From the NCBI GenBank assembly GCA_026261815.1, contig JAMPIT010000437.1, forward strand, positions 6,708,001 through 6,772,000: 64,000 nt of DNA, read 5' to 3'. Under the pieces are notes generated by a model, which was not told where the DNA came from, made no database searches, and saw only the letters and a program-made list of their open reading frames with translations. The translations under genes were made by a program, and so were the position numbers. The stretch is from Monarcha castaneiventris obscurior (lineage: Eukaryota; Chordata; Aves; Passeriformes; Monarchidae). Below are positions 10,701 through 22,340 of the stretch, in pieces. The first letter of the stretch is position 1, and every line of letters starts with the position of its first letter.

Positions 10701-13172
10701 CAGGGCCATCCCTGCCATCCCCAACATCCTGTCAGTGCTCCAGCTACACCACACTGTGCCCCACACACATCTGCAAGGACAGGGGACACCAGGCCTCCAC
10801 ACCAGGTAGCTCCTTGCACACTTGACTGGTGCCTACCACACTCTTCACAGCTTCAGAGACCTCCCTGCTCCCATGGGCTTCCCAAACCTTCATATCCCAC
10901 TAAACCTGATCAGAGCAGAGGCTCTGCATCAGACAAAGAGGGAGAGAGGTTCTTTTCTTGGTTGGTGGATTCACTCGAGTTAGGGAGATGTCTGAGGATC
11001 AGTTATGCACCCGTACTCTGCCAACAGCATGACCTGTCTGGAGAGCCAGGCAGGCACTCCAAGGAGTCGCCTTTGCTTTCCTGAGGGATTACATTGGAGC
11101 TTGCTGCTGGGGGCTGAGCCCTGCTCAAGCCCACCAGCCTGGCAGGGTTTAGAGATCCAGCTGGGACCACCAGGAAAGCAAGCAGGAGCCCGTGAGCATG
11201 GAGGCAAGACGGGGAAAGAGTTGTTTTAGTCCTTTGTGCAACTCTGAGGGGAAAAAAATCCGGGTAAACAGACATGGTGTGTGAGATAAATGGGACCCTG
11301 GGGATGTTTGTTCCTGCACTACCAGATCCATCATATTTCCCCCTAAGGGTATTGCATTTCCAGGGACTGGGATTTTTTTACTAGTTTACTGCACTTGAAA
11401 TTGGAGCAGGGAAACCAAGTAAACAAAATGCATCTTTCCTGCAGTGGCTGTGGCTGGGAGGAGAAGGGATTAGAGGAATGAGCCAAGGGTTAAAGACACA
11501 GCGTGTGCCTGTGTGTGTCTGTGAGGCACGGCAGGGTGCCTTTATCTTTAAACACGGGCAGCTGAGGCCAAAATGCATTGCCAGAGCCTGGTCCTGCAGC
11601 ATCCTGGTCACACTGGAGCTGGGACATTAGTTGCAGAAGTACAGGCTTCCTGGGACTGTTTTCCCAGGTCTGTTTTATTCATGCCATGGAAACATAGCTG
11701 GTTTCTGTGGTCTGAAGCTCCAGTGGGGAGCTGCTGCAACAGGGGTTTGTGTATTGTTGGAGAAATTCTCATGCAGTGAGGATATGGCCCCTCATCCCAG
11801 CAGGGATGAACTCCACAGCTTGTAGTGCATCTTCTGTGCCTCTCTCAGAGGCCACAATTTCAAGTCAAGGTTACTTCTAAGACTCCGAAAATAGAGCAAG
11901 TACAGACACAAAAACTTAAATAATCTTCTTAAAACTTTTCAGAGCAGAGAAAAGGTCAAATTACAGGTGTATCTGTGGGCAACTTGTTCCTTTTTTAAAA
12001 AATTATTTTTATTGTTTTGAAAACTCACGAAAGTGGAAAAATAATGAAACATTACTTCAATACCCATAATGAGTATAAAATCATTTCAAGCAAATGTAAA
12101 CAAATACCATTAAGTAATTAAAACCAGAGATAACTGACTGGCTAAATTCCTCTGGAGTCTACTTTAGCTTTTGATGATACATTAATATTTTTGCATAGGC
12201 AGAATTGAAAAATTCAGCAGAGAGGATGAAAAAAAGAGAACTGTTTTATCAATGAAAAACTGTGTGTTTACACCAAAGGAGTATCCCTGTAGCTTGTCTT
12301 AAAAGCAAAGCTTTATCATTCTATTTCCTCTTGGAAAGCCTCTGCTTGGTTTCCAAATACCATTTTTCCCGAATTAATTTATTCATAAACACATCTTGTG
12401 TCCTCAGCTGCTGTTGATGCCTTAGGTTAAGGCATCACTGTGGTGATGGGGAAGAGGTGGCAGCTTTGTACAGGCACTCTAAACTTTTCTTCATGGAGAA
12501 GAAAGAACTTCGTACAAAACCTCTGTACATGCAGAGATGTATGTTTAGGACCAAATGTTGCCTTCAGAGGTATAAATCCCAAACAACTCTACTTCAGTAA
12601 GTATAGCCAAATCCCTCTGGTCACTCTGCAGGAAAACTGAGGAGATATTTTCAGCTTTGGTGAATGCTTGGTGTTCACAACCAGAAATCCAGTGCTGGTG
12701 GATTTATGTGCCACTCTGAGCACCTGCTGCAGAATATAGATCAGGAAAATTAAAAAGTGGCACCTTGTGTGAGGTTTCTCCTGTCCCTACCCGCGGATGT
12801 GTTCTCCAAACAGGCTGGGCTTTGAATCCAGCCTAGGCAATGTCCCTCCTGCTCCCTGGCTGCTGTGAAGCTGCCACCAAATCCCTCTTTCACCCTACAA
12901 GCAGGGCTGCACCCCCCCAGCATCTCCCCTGAGAGTCTGTGGTGTTCTCAGACAGGAGGGGACACGAAGACATTGTGCCTTCACGAGTGGATGTGTGTGT
13001 CCCCACAGCACCAAACACCCTGCACAATGTGCAGGCTACTCAGGAGGTTTTAGGCCCTTGCTGTTCTGGATTTCAAGTTCATCAGCAAGATAATACAAGC
13101 TTAGCAAGGCTGAATTTCAGTCGTCTTGTTTCAGTCCTCAGGCAAAGCTCACAAAGGAATTTATACAGGCAG
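7703..13172. other. Unique non-coding DNA
   Basis: No gene is recognised. It holds the AAAT-rich tract at 7966-8031, an A10 run at 9262-9271 and AT-rich unique sequence to about 10 kb. A more GC-rich stretch follows at about 10.36-11.8 kb, where overlapping open frames of 70-206 codons occur on both strands without known domains. 11.9-12.4 kb is again AT-rich. Confidence 0.5.
7966..8031. repeat. AAAT-rich simple repeat
   Basis: A run of TAAATAAATAAAC-like tetranucleotide units (clearest at 7978-8010) is flanked by further A/T-rich sequence. It lies about 260 bases beyond the old LINE remnant and is a typical degenerate microsatellite. Confidence 0.8.
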
Positions 13173-13237
13173 AGGATTATTCTTATTTTACAAGTGGGGA
13201 AACTGAGGCACAGTGCTACAAAACAGCCTCTCCACAG
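13173..13237 (-). mobile_element. MIR-type SINE fragment (minus orientation)
   Basis: The stretch containing TTATTTTACA, then AGTGGGGAAACTGAGGCACAG at 13193-13213, matches the reverse complement of the well-known MIR core, a tRNA-derived SINE from early amniote history. Similarity fades after about 13213. It is a short, old, inactive copy. Confidence 0.65.
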
Positions 13238-16200
13238 TCCTGCTCCCAGCCCGGCCATTTACCTGTCTGCTACTGTTCCTGCTTCACCAAAAACCCCCTC
13301 ACTGGGGCATGGCAAAACCCCCTTCCCTCCCCCTTTGCACTCTCTCCACAACCTGACATTTCCAACTTCATCTTTCACTCCTGGAGTGCAGAGCTCAGTA
13401 TACAGCACCAAATCACCAAAGAAACCCAAAGAGGCATCTCACTGATGCAAAGGACCTTTCAAAAGAGAGAGAACAGAAATAGAAGCATGAGCTTCATCAG
13501 ATGAGTGACTATTCCACCAAGGCAAGGCAGCAGCAGCTGAGTAAAGAATAAAAGGAGGAACAGATTAAATGAGATACTTGAGTCCCGAAGAAAGGAGAGT
13601 TCTGCATAGCAAATGATTTGCAGGGGAGTGGCAAAAAAGGCAAAAGAATTATCTAGCAATATCTTGATAAAGTTGCTGGAGAAGTAATATTAACATAGGA
13701 ATAGGAAAGTGTGGACAGAAAAAGCAATCAAGAGTTGGAGAAACAGCCAGGCACTGTGTGTAAAATCAGCAAGCATCTAAGTGGCCACTTTGGTGTTTCT
13801 GTGAAAGGTGAATAGCACAATGCATTATCTGTCACAAAGAAGGGAAATCACAGCAGTGTCGATTGGAGAAGTGCTCCAGGAAATTATTGAACAAGCGAGA
13901 AACAACCTCTGATCATGGCATTCCAGGAGAGGAGTAAATCTGCAGAATTGCACACAGGGCTTAGAGCAACGTGGCCTGCAAATGTCTGAGCAGTAATCCA
14001 TTGCTTAACAAATGGGAAAGCAGCGGGCAGCAATTGCTGCTCAGAGCAGGGAACCATCTCTGCCCAAGAGTCTCACACAATGTCAGGCTCTGAAAGCACT
14101 GAGAACCAGGCTGAGGAGAGTAAAATTGCTGAAGTGTGAAATCCTGTTGGAATTACTCAACAATCACACTGGAGACTGGCCCCAGCAGCTGGGTGTGCAT
14201 CCTCAGATACATATTTTACCAGCCTTTAAGCAGGAAACATTCCATGGGCCCAGCAAGCAGCATTGTGTAAGCAGCCTGTTTTGTTGGATTCTGGTTTGTT
14301 GTTGTTCAAACCTGCAGTCAATCTTCAGTGATTTACTGAAGAGGATTGGGCACACTGGAAATCGTTTAATTTCATCGTCTCTACCAAAAGAATTCAATAG
14401 TTTACACTACCATTTGTTGTGAAAGATGATCAGCGAGTCTGGATTTCCCCTGCAGGCAATCACAAAGGATGCCTGACCTGTATCTCAGTGGAAAGCATAA
14501 TAAAGCCAGTGGTGTGGCCCCTGTTTGCACCAGCAGGAGCAATCTGAAGAGGAAAAAAGGTTTATTCTGGTGTCTTTGCTGATAACAGTCTTAGATATGT
14601 TCCAACTCTGCTGCTCCTCAGCACCTCAGGACTAGACACTGTTGGAGTGTCTGAAAGTTTTGATGTTTCTGAAAATGAGTTCTGCTTTAGGATATATTTG
14701 CTCTAGGTAACATCCTGACTGGCAAGTATTAACTAATTGGCACATCTAGAAGTGCAGGAAAACCATAAGCTCTTGAAGATGGAATGGGAAGCTAGGGAAG
14801 GGTTAACCAGCTTTTATTTTTGCCAGCAACTATACGTGCTCTGTTCCCCATCCGCCCCCATGAAGTGTGAAATGCAGCAGATGTTTGATCCTGATCTATC
14901 AGCCTCCATATAAATGAAGGTTGAATTAGTGGAGAAGGAGGCAGAGTAATGTTTGCCAGAGAAGAGCAAGAAGATTTCCGACACCTGGGCAACTTAATGG
15001 TGGCAGATGGCAAAAGCTGAAGGCAAAGAGAGGGAGCGATGTGCACCAGCAGCTGGTGCACAAATGGAGAGTAGAAAGGCCTCCACTGAAACTGCACAGG
15101 GAGAATTTAATACCAGCAGTTCTGTGAGAATGATAGTGTGAATATACAAAGAGGAGCCTGTGTTTTAACTCAGACAGCTATCGTCAGAAGTACCCGATGG
15201 ATTGTCAACCAAGGAGATTTTCACAGCAAGGAACCATCTATTTGCATCAAATACTGTCAGTCTGCAAAGCAGCAGCTTCTGGGTCATTTAACAACACTCC
15301 AGATGTAGTTATTTTCTCTTAGGCAAGCGACTCAAAAAGAGCTGTGCAAGAAAAAGGCAGAGCTGGCATATAAAGGGGGACAATCAAGCAGCATGTGGAA
15401 GCGATTAGCCAGTCACTTGATGTAACTCAGTTAAATGAACACTTGGGTGTCCTGTGGCTCTCAGCACAAGACACTGCAGAGCTGTGGTCAAACACAGGGC
15501 TGCATTCACACAGGTGCTGCCTCTTCTGCCACAGGAAAAAGAAGGGAAACCAGGGAGAGCTGTAAATGTGGGGACTGACATCAACAGGCTTTCTTGATAT
15601 TTTTTTTTCATTTAAATGACAGATGTGAGATTAATGCTTGTTGCCAAGATAATTGTAAGGAATTTATCTTCCCTGATGATGGACTCATCCTTTTTAGAGA
15701 ATAGCTGCCCTCTGCAAAACTCAGGTCTGATTTCAGGCTCCACAACATCCAGGAGTATCTAGATGTGCATGACAGAATTTGGCCCCTTCTGGAGGATCCC
15801 TTTTCCTGCCAGACTAATATTCACTGGCACTGTGATTGTACACCCTGAACACAACCTGTTACCTGCCGTGCACATCACACCTGCAGCCCTGCCAGGCTAA
15901 CACTGCACTGAACACTGACACTCCACAGAGACACCCAGCGTGGAAGAGCCATCGACAGATCATTCCTGCAATTCCTTTAATACAGGATTCACACCAAGTA
16001 TCTATGGATTAGGGGGACTACCTGCTGGTGTCTCAAAAAGACTCAGCAAGTGGGCAGAAGGAATGCTGTCTGATAGGTATGCAACTTCAAAATATGCTCA
16101 CACTGTTCCTAGAGGATTTGTGCCACGGGAGGAGAAAAGGTTATTGTATGCGCAGCCTGAAGCTTTAATTATATCATGCCCTTTCCTTTGCAAGTAGAAA

Positions 16201-16862
16201 TGTGTATTTGTAAGTGATAGTTGCACTTGCTAGTTACGCATCTATCAAATTCCTGTTATAATGAGGATGACTCATAATGAAATTATGCATTAGTTGCTCT
16301 GTTCATTATATTGTTTGGCTTACTGTCAGCATGCAAACTGCAAACCTCAATTCCTCCCATCCTTCATACTCCTTGGCCATTTCCTTAGTAAATACTGGTC
16401 AGAAATTGACAAACTCCTTTGCAAGCAAAGGGTTTTCTCAGACAGGGTCCACTGATGTACAGCTGAGCAGCAACGTCCTCTCCTACAGAACAGGATTTTC
16501 CTGATGGAAGGCAGAGTAAAGGCACACGTGAGCCCTCTGCTTCCCTGGGCAATCCTACTTTGCAACATTCATACAGTGCAGGAAGACAGGAAATTGGCAT
16601 ACCCCATCAGATCACCACTCCACTGCTCCCTGTGTCTTTCTTCCAGCAAGGAGCAGATTGGCATGCCAGAAAAATGCCACAGCAGTAGAGCCATAGTAAG
16701 GGTAGGGGGTACACCAGTCCCATCCCTGATGGCAGCTGCTGTTCCTGCTCAGTGATTAGAAAAAGCTTGAGGAAAGGGGGAGTATCATGGAACAGCTCCC
16801 TAAGACTGAACCATGTTGAACTAATCAGCCCCCAGAAGATCTTTCTGATCATTTCCTTTCAG
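13238..16862. other. Unique non-coding DNA
   Basis: No gene, RNA gene or repeat of note is recognised. Open frames are short, the longest being about 136 codons at 14012-14422, with no recognisable domain. 16.2-16.35 kb is AT-rich with several ATAATGA-type motifs. Confidence 0.5.
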
Positions 16863-16914
16863 CCTACATTGCATCCCTTGAACAGTTTATTCCCCCCTTC
16901 AACTACCACCCAAG
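16863..16914 (+). other. Possible 52-nt exon bounded by consensus splice sites
   Basis: The segment is preceded by a branch-point-like CTGAT and the tract TTTCCTTTCAG ending at 16862, and is followed by the donor CAAG|GTAAGA at 16914/16915. One frame reads without a stop as YIASLEQFIPPFNYHP, another as PTLHPLNSLFPPSTTTQ. I do not recognise either as a known protein. It could be an exon of a non-coding or coding transcript, or a chance pair of good sites; several weaker pairs occur elsewhere in the window. Confidence 0.2.
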
Positions 16915-18714
16915 GTAAGAACCTCTCCTCTCCATTCAGTCACGCAGCTCTCACAGACAGCTGTCCCCTGCTGCCCCCCAGGTTGGAGTGACTTTAACTT
17001 ACTGTGAAGGACTGAGGCCTTTGGGATGACCCTGGCAGAGATGTCCATGTGGGAGGGGGAGCTGGGATAGTCATTAGTTATTTATGAGCCTCCTTATATT
17101 CAGCATACACAACTGAGGAACTGTGAATGTGGGTGGCAACTACCACCTGCTTTAACCTGTCACTGAACATTCTTGTGTCCAGTTCAGTATTGAAATCTCT
17201 CAAAAGATCATCAGCAAAGTCAGGGCTCCTAGACCTGGGTCTTATGCCTCTTGAACTGCTGTGTCAACCCACTTATGAATCAATGGCACAGCAAGACCCT
17301 TAGTGAGACTGAAGTATATTTCTTGGGACAAGGAGAACTTTTCCTTTTTTTCCCTTTTCTTTTTCTGCCTTAAGGTGAATGAAGGGCACACAAAAGATGC
17401 AAGATAGGTGACAGGGAAAAAATTTATTTAAATCATTCAGAAAGCAGGTATTGTTCAGTCAGCCCTGCTGTCAGTCAACATGTAGTTGCCCACCCTGAGA
17501 TTCAAAGAAATCTACAGAAATTCAAAGTCCCCTTTGCTGCCACCAGTTCTGGAAGAAGCCTGATGTGCTAGTAACATCCCAGTGTAAACTGAGAAACAAA
17601 ACTGGACCTCTGAGCCCTCCCCTCCAACCCACTGACTGTGTGAGGAGCAGTGGGTGAAGAGGCGAGGGGAGGATGTCCTACAGCGACAGCAAGTGTGGGC
17701 ATGGGGAAGCACAGAGGGCAAAGGCAGCTCTGTTGGGAGCAGCATTGATTCAGAAGCAAACATCATGGTCGTGGTCTCTCCAGATGTCCCCATCTATGGC
17801 TGCCTTGCACAGCCACAAGCTTGCTTTCATAGTTTCAGTGAAGGAAATGCAGCAGGAGAGACCAGTGGCCCATGCTGTGCATGAACACTGACTTGCTGTT
17901 TGGTAAAGCAAATCTGCCATTAGTGCTATCCTGACCCTTTCATTCCCAGGGTGTGAGGCAGCCATAGCTGGGGTTTCACTGGGATCTGCTTTCCTCCTTA
18001 ATCTCTCCCAACACCATTCATTTCTGAGATGTTTCCTGAATGGTATTTTCATCCAGAGCAAAGGGCTGTGAATCAGGTGGTACTTAAGAAACAGGCAGGT
18101 GTGGAACAAGCAGCAAAAGAACTCCCCACTTGCTCTGTCCCAGCCTGCCTTGGCTCCAGGGTGCCTCTCCAGTCCTTCAGCCCATGTGTGCCGCTGCTGC
18201 TGGCAGAGACACATCTGTGCTGGTGGCTCTTACTTTTGTCCACTAGGGACCACACTGAGATCAGCAACACCAGTGATAGCAGATGTTAACAAGCCTTGCT
18301 GCGTCTTGTCCTGGGCTGGTCATTAACTGGCAACCAAGAAGAAAGAGGCTCCAAGATCTCCGCAGGGCACTGATATCTCTGAGTTGGTATTTGGTGATTA
18401 GCACAGCTTTAGTGAAAACAGCAGTGTCCTGTAGCATCTCTCACCACCTCTCTTCCCCACATCACAGGCACCTCGAATGCTGGGCATTGCTCTCATTTCT
18501 TCTGCCCACCATCATCCCAGGTGCTGCTTACTTGGAAATTTAGATTGCAAAAGCCCCTGCCATCTGCAAACAGTATTTTGCCTTTTGAGAAGCGCAGTGC
18601 ACATCTGTGTCTCTGTGCCTACAAAGCACAGCACGGTCCTTACATCCCCCTCGCTCTCTTTGTGCCACAGCTGCCTCACAGAGTTTTAAGAACTTTCAGC
18701 TTCCAATCGCTACT
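16915..18714. other. Unique non-coding DNA upstream of the CpG-rich block
   Basis: No gene is recognised. Several open frames of 60-154 codons on both strands (for example 17750-18214 on minus) lack known domains. GC content rises towards the CpG-rich block. Confidence 0.5.
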
Positions 18715-20010
18715 TCCACCGAGTCCTGCGCCAGCCTCAGCTTGCGGCGGGGGCGGATGCTGCCGGTTCCTCTCGCCGCTCGCATCAGCCGGGAGAGCCA
18801 CGGCGCCTTCCATTCCCGGGAGGGATTTTCTCTTTAGTTTCAAAACAATGCGCGAAAGCCTGCTCTGCAGAAACAGTAGCCTCAGTAAGTTTAAGGATGA
18901 CTGAAGCTGTTTCCTCTCCCGGGGAGGTTTAAGAGCTACGGAGGGATGAATGGAGTTAGACCTATCGCTGCATTCCTAGCAGCCATCCTATTACAGCCGT
19001 GAATAGAAGCAGGAACGGCATGTCTAGCCTAGGTTAATAAACCCCACGGAGTGCATGCCTAAAAGCACTACGAAACAGCCTTAAGTCAGCTGGAGAAAAC
19101 TAATTTCAAGCATGGCTGTCTAGTGTGCCTGTCATTCCTATTGTCCTTCCAAACTATTTCAGACATTTTGAGCAGCGAGTACTAAGCGATGAGTTAGCAG
19201 GGGTTGTGACATTAATGGTCCAAAAAGGTTTGAGCGCCGGGAGGGAACGATGACAGCACTTAACAACCGGTGGCAGTTCGGAGGATTCCGCTGGATCTCT
19301 GTGTGTTAATAATTAGGCTTCGCCTCCGAGGAAGATGTGACAACTATCGGAGGTAGGATTTGCACGGGGAACAAAGGGAGGTGTTGCTGCTCGGTGCCCG
19401 CTGTTGGTGCTTTGCTCCCCGGCTTTCCGAGCGCAGCCAGGTGCGGCCGCAGCGCCGGGGAGGGGGCGCTGGGATGGGGGAGAGCCGGGGGTGGAAATAC
19501 TGTGGATAGCCCTGTGTTTTATGGCAGGAATGCCTCGAGGACAAACTGGCTCAAACCTCGCTGCCTGCTGAGTGTGCATTCCACGTTGTTCTTCCCGCGG
19601 AGTAAAATACATAGAGGTCATGCAAGAAAACACTTTACTCCTTTCCTACCGAGCCAGCCGGGCTGTTTCTGAGATGGGAGAGGGGGAAGCTGCCCTAAAA
19701 TAAAAGGGGAAGAGGAAAGCTATGGAGCCTGTAAGATGAGAGAGACATGCTATTAATGTGTAAAATGTGTCTGGAGTGCCACCGATGTCATTTTGAAAGG
19801 GGGAAAATATTCGCGGGGGAAGGTGGTGGGAGGAATTTTCCGGGTGAGGAACTCCTTAGGTTATAACCTATTGCAAAAGAAGGCGTGATGTGTCCATCCA
19901 TTTTGCATAACCAAAGCTTTCTCTCTCTGCGCTGTTGGCAATGTTTTGCTGGACGAGAATTGTAGTTTCGGACAGAAAAAGGCATGGTTTCCTCCCGTGT
20001 CACTGCCAGC
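18715..20010. promoter_or_regulatory. CpG island, candidate promoter/first exon
   Basis: CpG dinucleotides are concentrated here and rare elsewhere. I count about 13 in 18720-18830 and about 26 in 19230-19605, with moderate density between and thinning towards 20.0 kb. It includes a GC box GGGGGCGG (18749-18756), a NotI site GCGGCCGC (19443-19450) and an AGGGGGCGC core like that of CTCF sites (19461-19469). In birds, unmethylated CpG islands usually mark promoters, often of developmental or housekeeping genes. Direction of transcription is not clear. Possible plus-strand donors are TCA|GTAAGT (18884/18885) and GAG|GTAGGA (19352/19353). No known protein sequence is visible, so any exon here would be untranslated or unrecognised. 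Confidence 0.6.
18848..18884 (+). other. Possible short first-exon coding start before a consensus donor
   Basis: An ATG at 18848 opens a frame beginning MRESLLCRNSSLS that meets the donor GTAAGT at 18885-18890, inside the CpG-rich block. The frame is also open upstream of the ATG, back to 18521. The protein is not recognised. The position in a CpG island gives it slightly more weight than an ordinary donor match. Confidence 0.12.
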
Positions 20011-21419
20011 CCCCTGGCACCCTCCTCCCCCCTCATAAACCAGTGCAGGGAATGATGTACACAACGTTCACTTGGGTGCTGAGAGGGTTGTGAGCAAGGG
20101 CTGAGGGGGAGAATGAACACTCAGTAGGACAACAGGAAAGCTTCCCCTTGAAAAAGCTTGTTTCTCCCCAGCCAGAAGTCCAAGAGGTGATAGGCAAAGT
20201 TAGAAGCCTCCTGTACTTTTTTACGATGTGCCTATTTAGCATCACCAGGCAAGAAAATGTCTGAACATCAGAGTCAGGTCTGCTTGGCCAGGCAGGGCAG
20301 TGGGGGCTGCACGGGGTCCTGGGCAGGGCCAGGCTGTGAGTTTGTGTTTTTGTCAGTGTGTGTGTGACCCTCGGCAGGATGAGCAGCAGGAACATAATGA
20401 ATGAAAAATCATATTCGGTGCAGATGCAGAGCCCTTATTGTTTGGTGTGTTTGATCTGAGTGTGATGTTCCCTGGGTTGATGATTTGTTTCAACTTGTTC
20501 ATTAAAGTTTCATTTCCAAACAACAGAGAGACTTCAGAGTGAGTGGTATTTAGTAACAATAAAATGTTCTGCTTGTGGAAATGCTTCTCACAGGACCTAT
20601 TAAAAATGCACTTAAAGAAGCTGAGAGTCATATCTTGCAGCAAGAGGTATGGAGTCACTTGCTGTGCTAAATTTGAAAATTAAGATTATGATGCCATTTT
20701 AAATCTACTTTAATGTGGATGTCACTGAGGATACTTTACAATACTGTTGTCAAAAGCTCACAACTTCGAGAATTCTGTTAGACTGATTGTTTTCATTAAA
20801 TCTTCATCAGAAAACGAATTCTTATACAGCAGGGACTTACCAAGTAATTTGAATTTACTCATCCTAACTAATGTTCCCTTTAAGGAGAACTTCAGCGTGT
20901 TTTACTGCATTGTAAACAGGTCGTGATATAATTAATTTAAAAACAAAACACCAATGACAATTTAACAACAAAAGTGCTAAATGCATTCAGTCTAAGTGAA
21001 TACTGGTTGTGCCAAAAAGAAGCAATATTGGATCAGGAATGGTAAGAATTGCTTTTAAGAAACATAAATATTCCCCACTTGATCCAAGCAAGAACTTTTC
21101 AGTTAACTGCATTACTTTGAATTGCAAATTTGGGGGGGAAATAATTTCAACCTGTGTTATGTACTCTACTGAGTACATAAAGATAACAGTGGAAACTTTC
21201 TTCCAAAGAAATTGTTGTAGCAGTTTGCAGCATGGATCAAAGAGTTACTATGCAGAGATATTAAATCTGTGCCAGAAATGAGCAATGCATGTGGAAATCA
21301 AATACGTGCTTTTTCTTCTCCATCTCACTTCTGTCCAGAAGCTTAGGCAGTTTTACTTTTTTTAGCTCAGTGCCTCTCTGAGGGAAGGGTCTGAAGGGGT
21401 AAAACCATGAGGAGGTGGG
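20011..21419. other. AT-rich unique DNA
   Basis: No gene is recognised. From about 20.65 kb to 21.3 kb the sequence is AT-rich with few CpG. It contains a short TG run at 20356-20367. Open frames are short and unrecognised. Confidence 0.5.
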
Positions 21420-21485
21420 AGACTGAGTTCAACCTGTGCCCAGACTTCTTAGGGAGACTTGGGCAAATCCCTCAGCATTTCTGGG
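21420..21485 (+). mobile_element. MIR-type SINE fragment (plus orientation)
   Basis: GAGTTCAACCTGTGCC, then CTT...AGGGAGACTTGGGCAAATC and CATTTCTGGG, follow the order of the MIR consensus (TTCGAATCC, then CCTTGGGCAAGTC, then CTCTCTGGG) at roughly three quarters identity over the clearest 29 bases. It is an old inactive copy; the ends are uncertain. Confidence 0.5.
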
Positions 21486-22089
21486 AAAGGGGCAGTGCAA
21501 CAGCCCTGCCTTGCAAACAAGGCTAATGTGGTAATGATGCAATGGAAATACAGACCCTGGTGCTCAGGGAATGGAGCTGAACACAGAGCTCCAGAGAGGG
21601 CAAAATGCAAAGCCAAATTTTGTGGCAGAGGGAGGTTAATATTTCAGGCATTTTCAACTGTAAAATACGACATAACACAAATCCTGGGATCCAAAACTAA
21701 ATCTGCTCTCAAAACTATCCCAGACGAATTGGCCACTTACAAAAACTTCTGACAGGACCAAATCCCCATTTGTCTGAGAGCCTGACAGAAGTGACTCCAA
21801 ATCTCTCATCATTCCATCGATGTGCAGCAGATAGTGAAGCAAACTACATCAGATTGATTCACGGTGCTCAGGAGCGATTTCCCTGTTTTCTTCGGGAGCT
21901 CAATGACTACTTTTTGCCATGAATCTCACTTGCCTTTTCTGCTATGAATTGTCTGTGGAGGTCGTGCAATTTTCTAATTTATTTATTTGATATTATTTAG
22001 GGCTTTCTTCAGCAAACAGCTCATGGCTTGCAGATCTTGTGGGAATGGCAAATGTTTGCAAATTCATACTGTGTTGCTTGGTTCAGTCC
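21486..22089. other. Unique non-coding DNA
   Basis: Nothing recognisable apart from an AT-rich stretch at 21970-22005 (TAATTTATTTATTTGATATT). Open frames up to 97 codons do not resemble known proteins. Confidence 0.5.
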
Positions 22090-22340
22090 TGTGGTGTTCT
22101 TTGATTAGCTGATTTGTGTAGCTAACTGGCAGAAGGCGAATTACAAATTTCACAACCAAGTGTACTGTTTCATACTGGATTTCCATCACTCTGAGCAGTC
22201 AGGTTTAAAATTCACGTCTTGCGGGTAGTCATACGAGCACCACATAAGCACTGAAGTGCTCCCACCAGACAGATGTGAGAGCCAGGTTAAACAGCTTTCA
22301 ATTTCATATGAATATTCATGAAAAGTGTTCGAATTCCTGC
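22090..22340. other. Candidate conserved non-coding element with overlapping palindromes
   Basis: This AT-rich stretch combines homeodomain-like cores (TGATTAGCTGATTT, GAATTACAAATT), scattered CpGs that have survived in a CpG-poor setting (GTCATACGAGC), and two overlapping perfect palindromes at 22303-22319. Such composition is typical of vertebrate enhancers, but only cross-species alignment could show conservation. Confidence 0.2.
22303..22319. promoter_or_regulatory. Overlapping palindromes TTCATATGAA and ATGAATATTCAT
   Basis: TTCATATGAA (22303-22312) and ATGAATATTCAT (22308-22319) are each perfect palindromes and share five bases. The second resembles dimeric POU-domain sites (compare ATGCATATGCAT). 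The palindromes are seen directly; factor binding is inference. Confidence 0.3.

Noticed and set aside
10464..11084. 206-codon plus-strand open frame, the longest in the window
   Set aside because: It overlaps several equally open frames on both strands in a GC-richer patch, has no known domain, signal peptide or splice context, and its length is near chance expectation.
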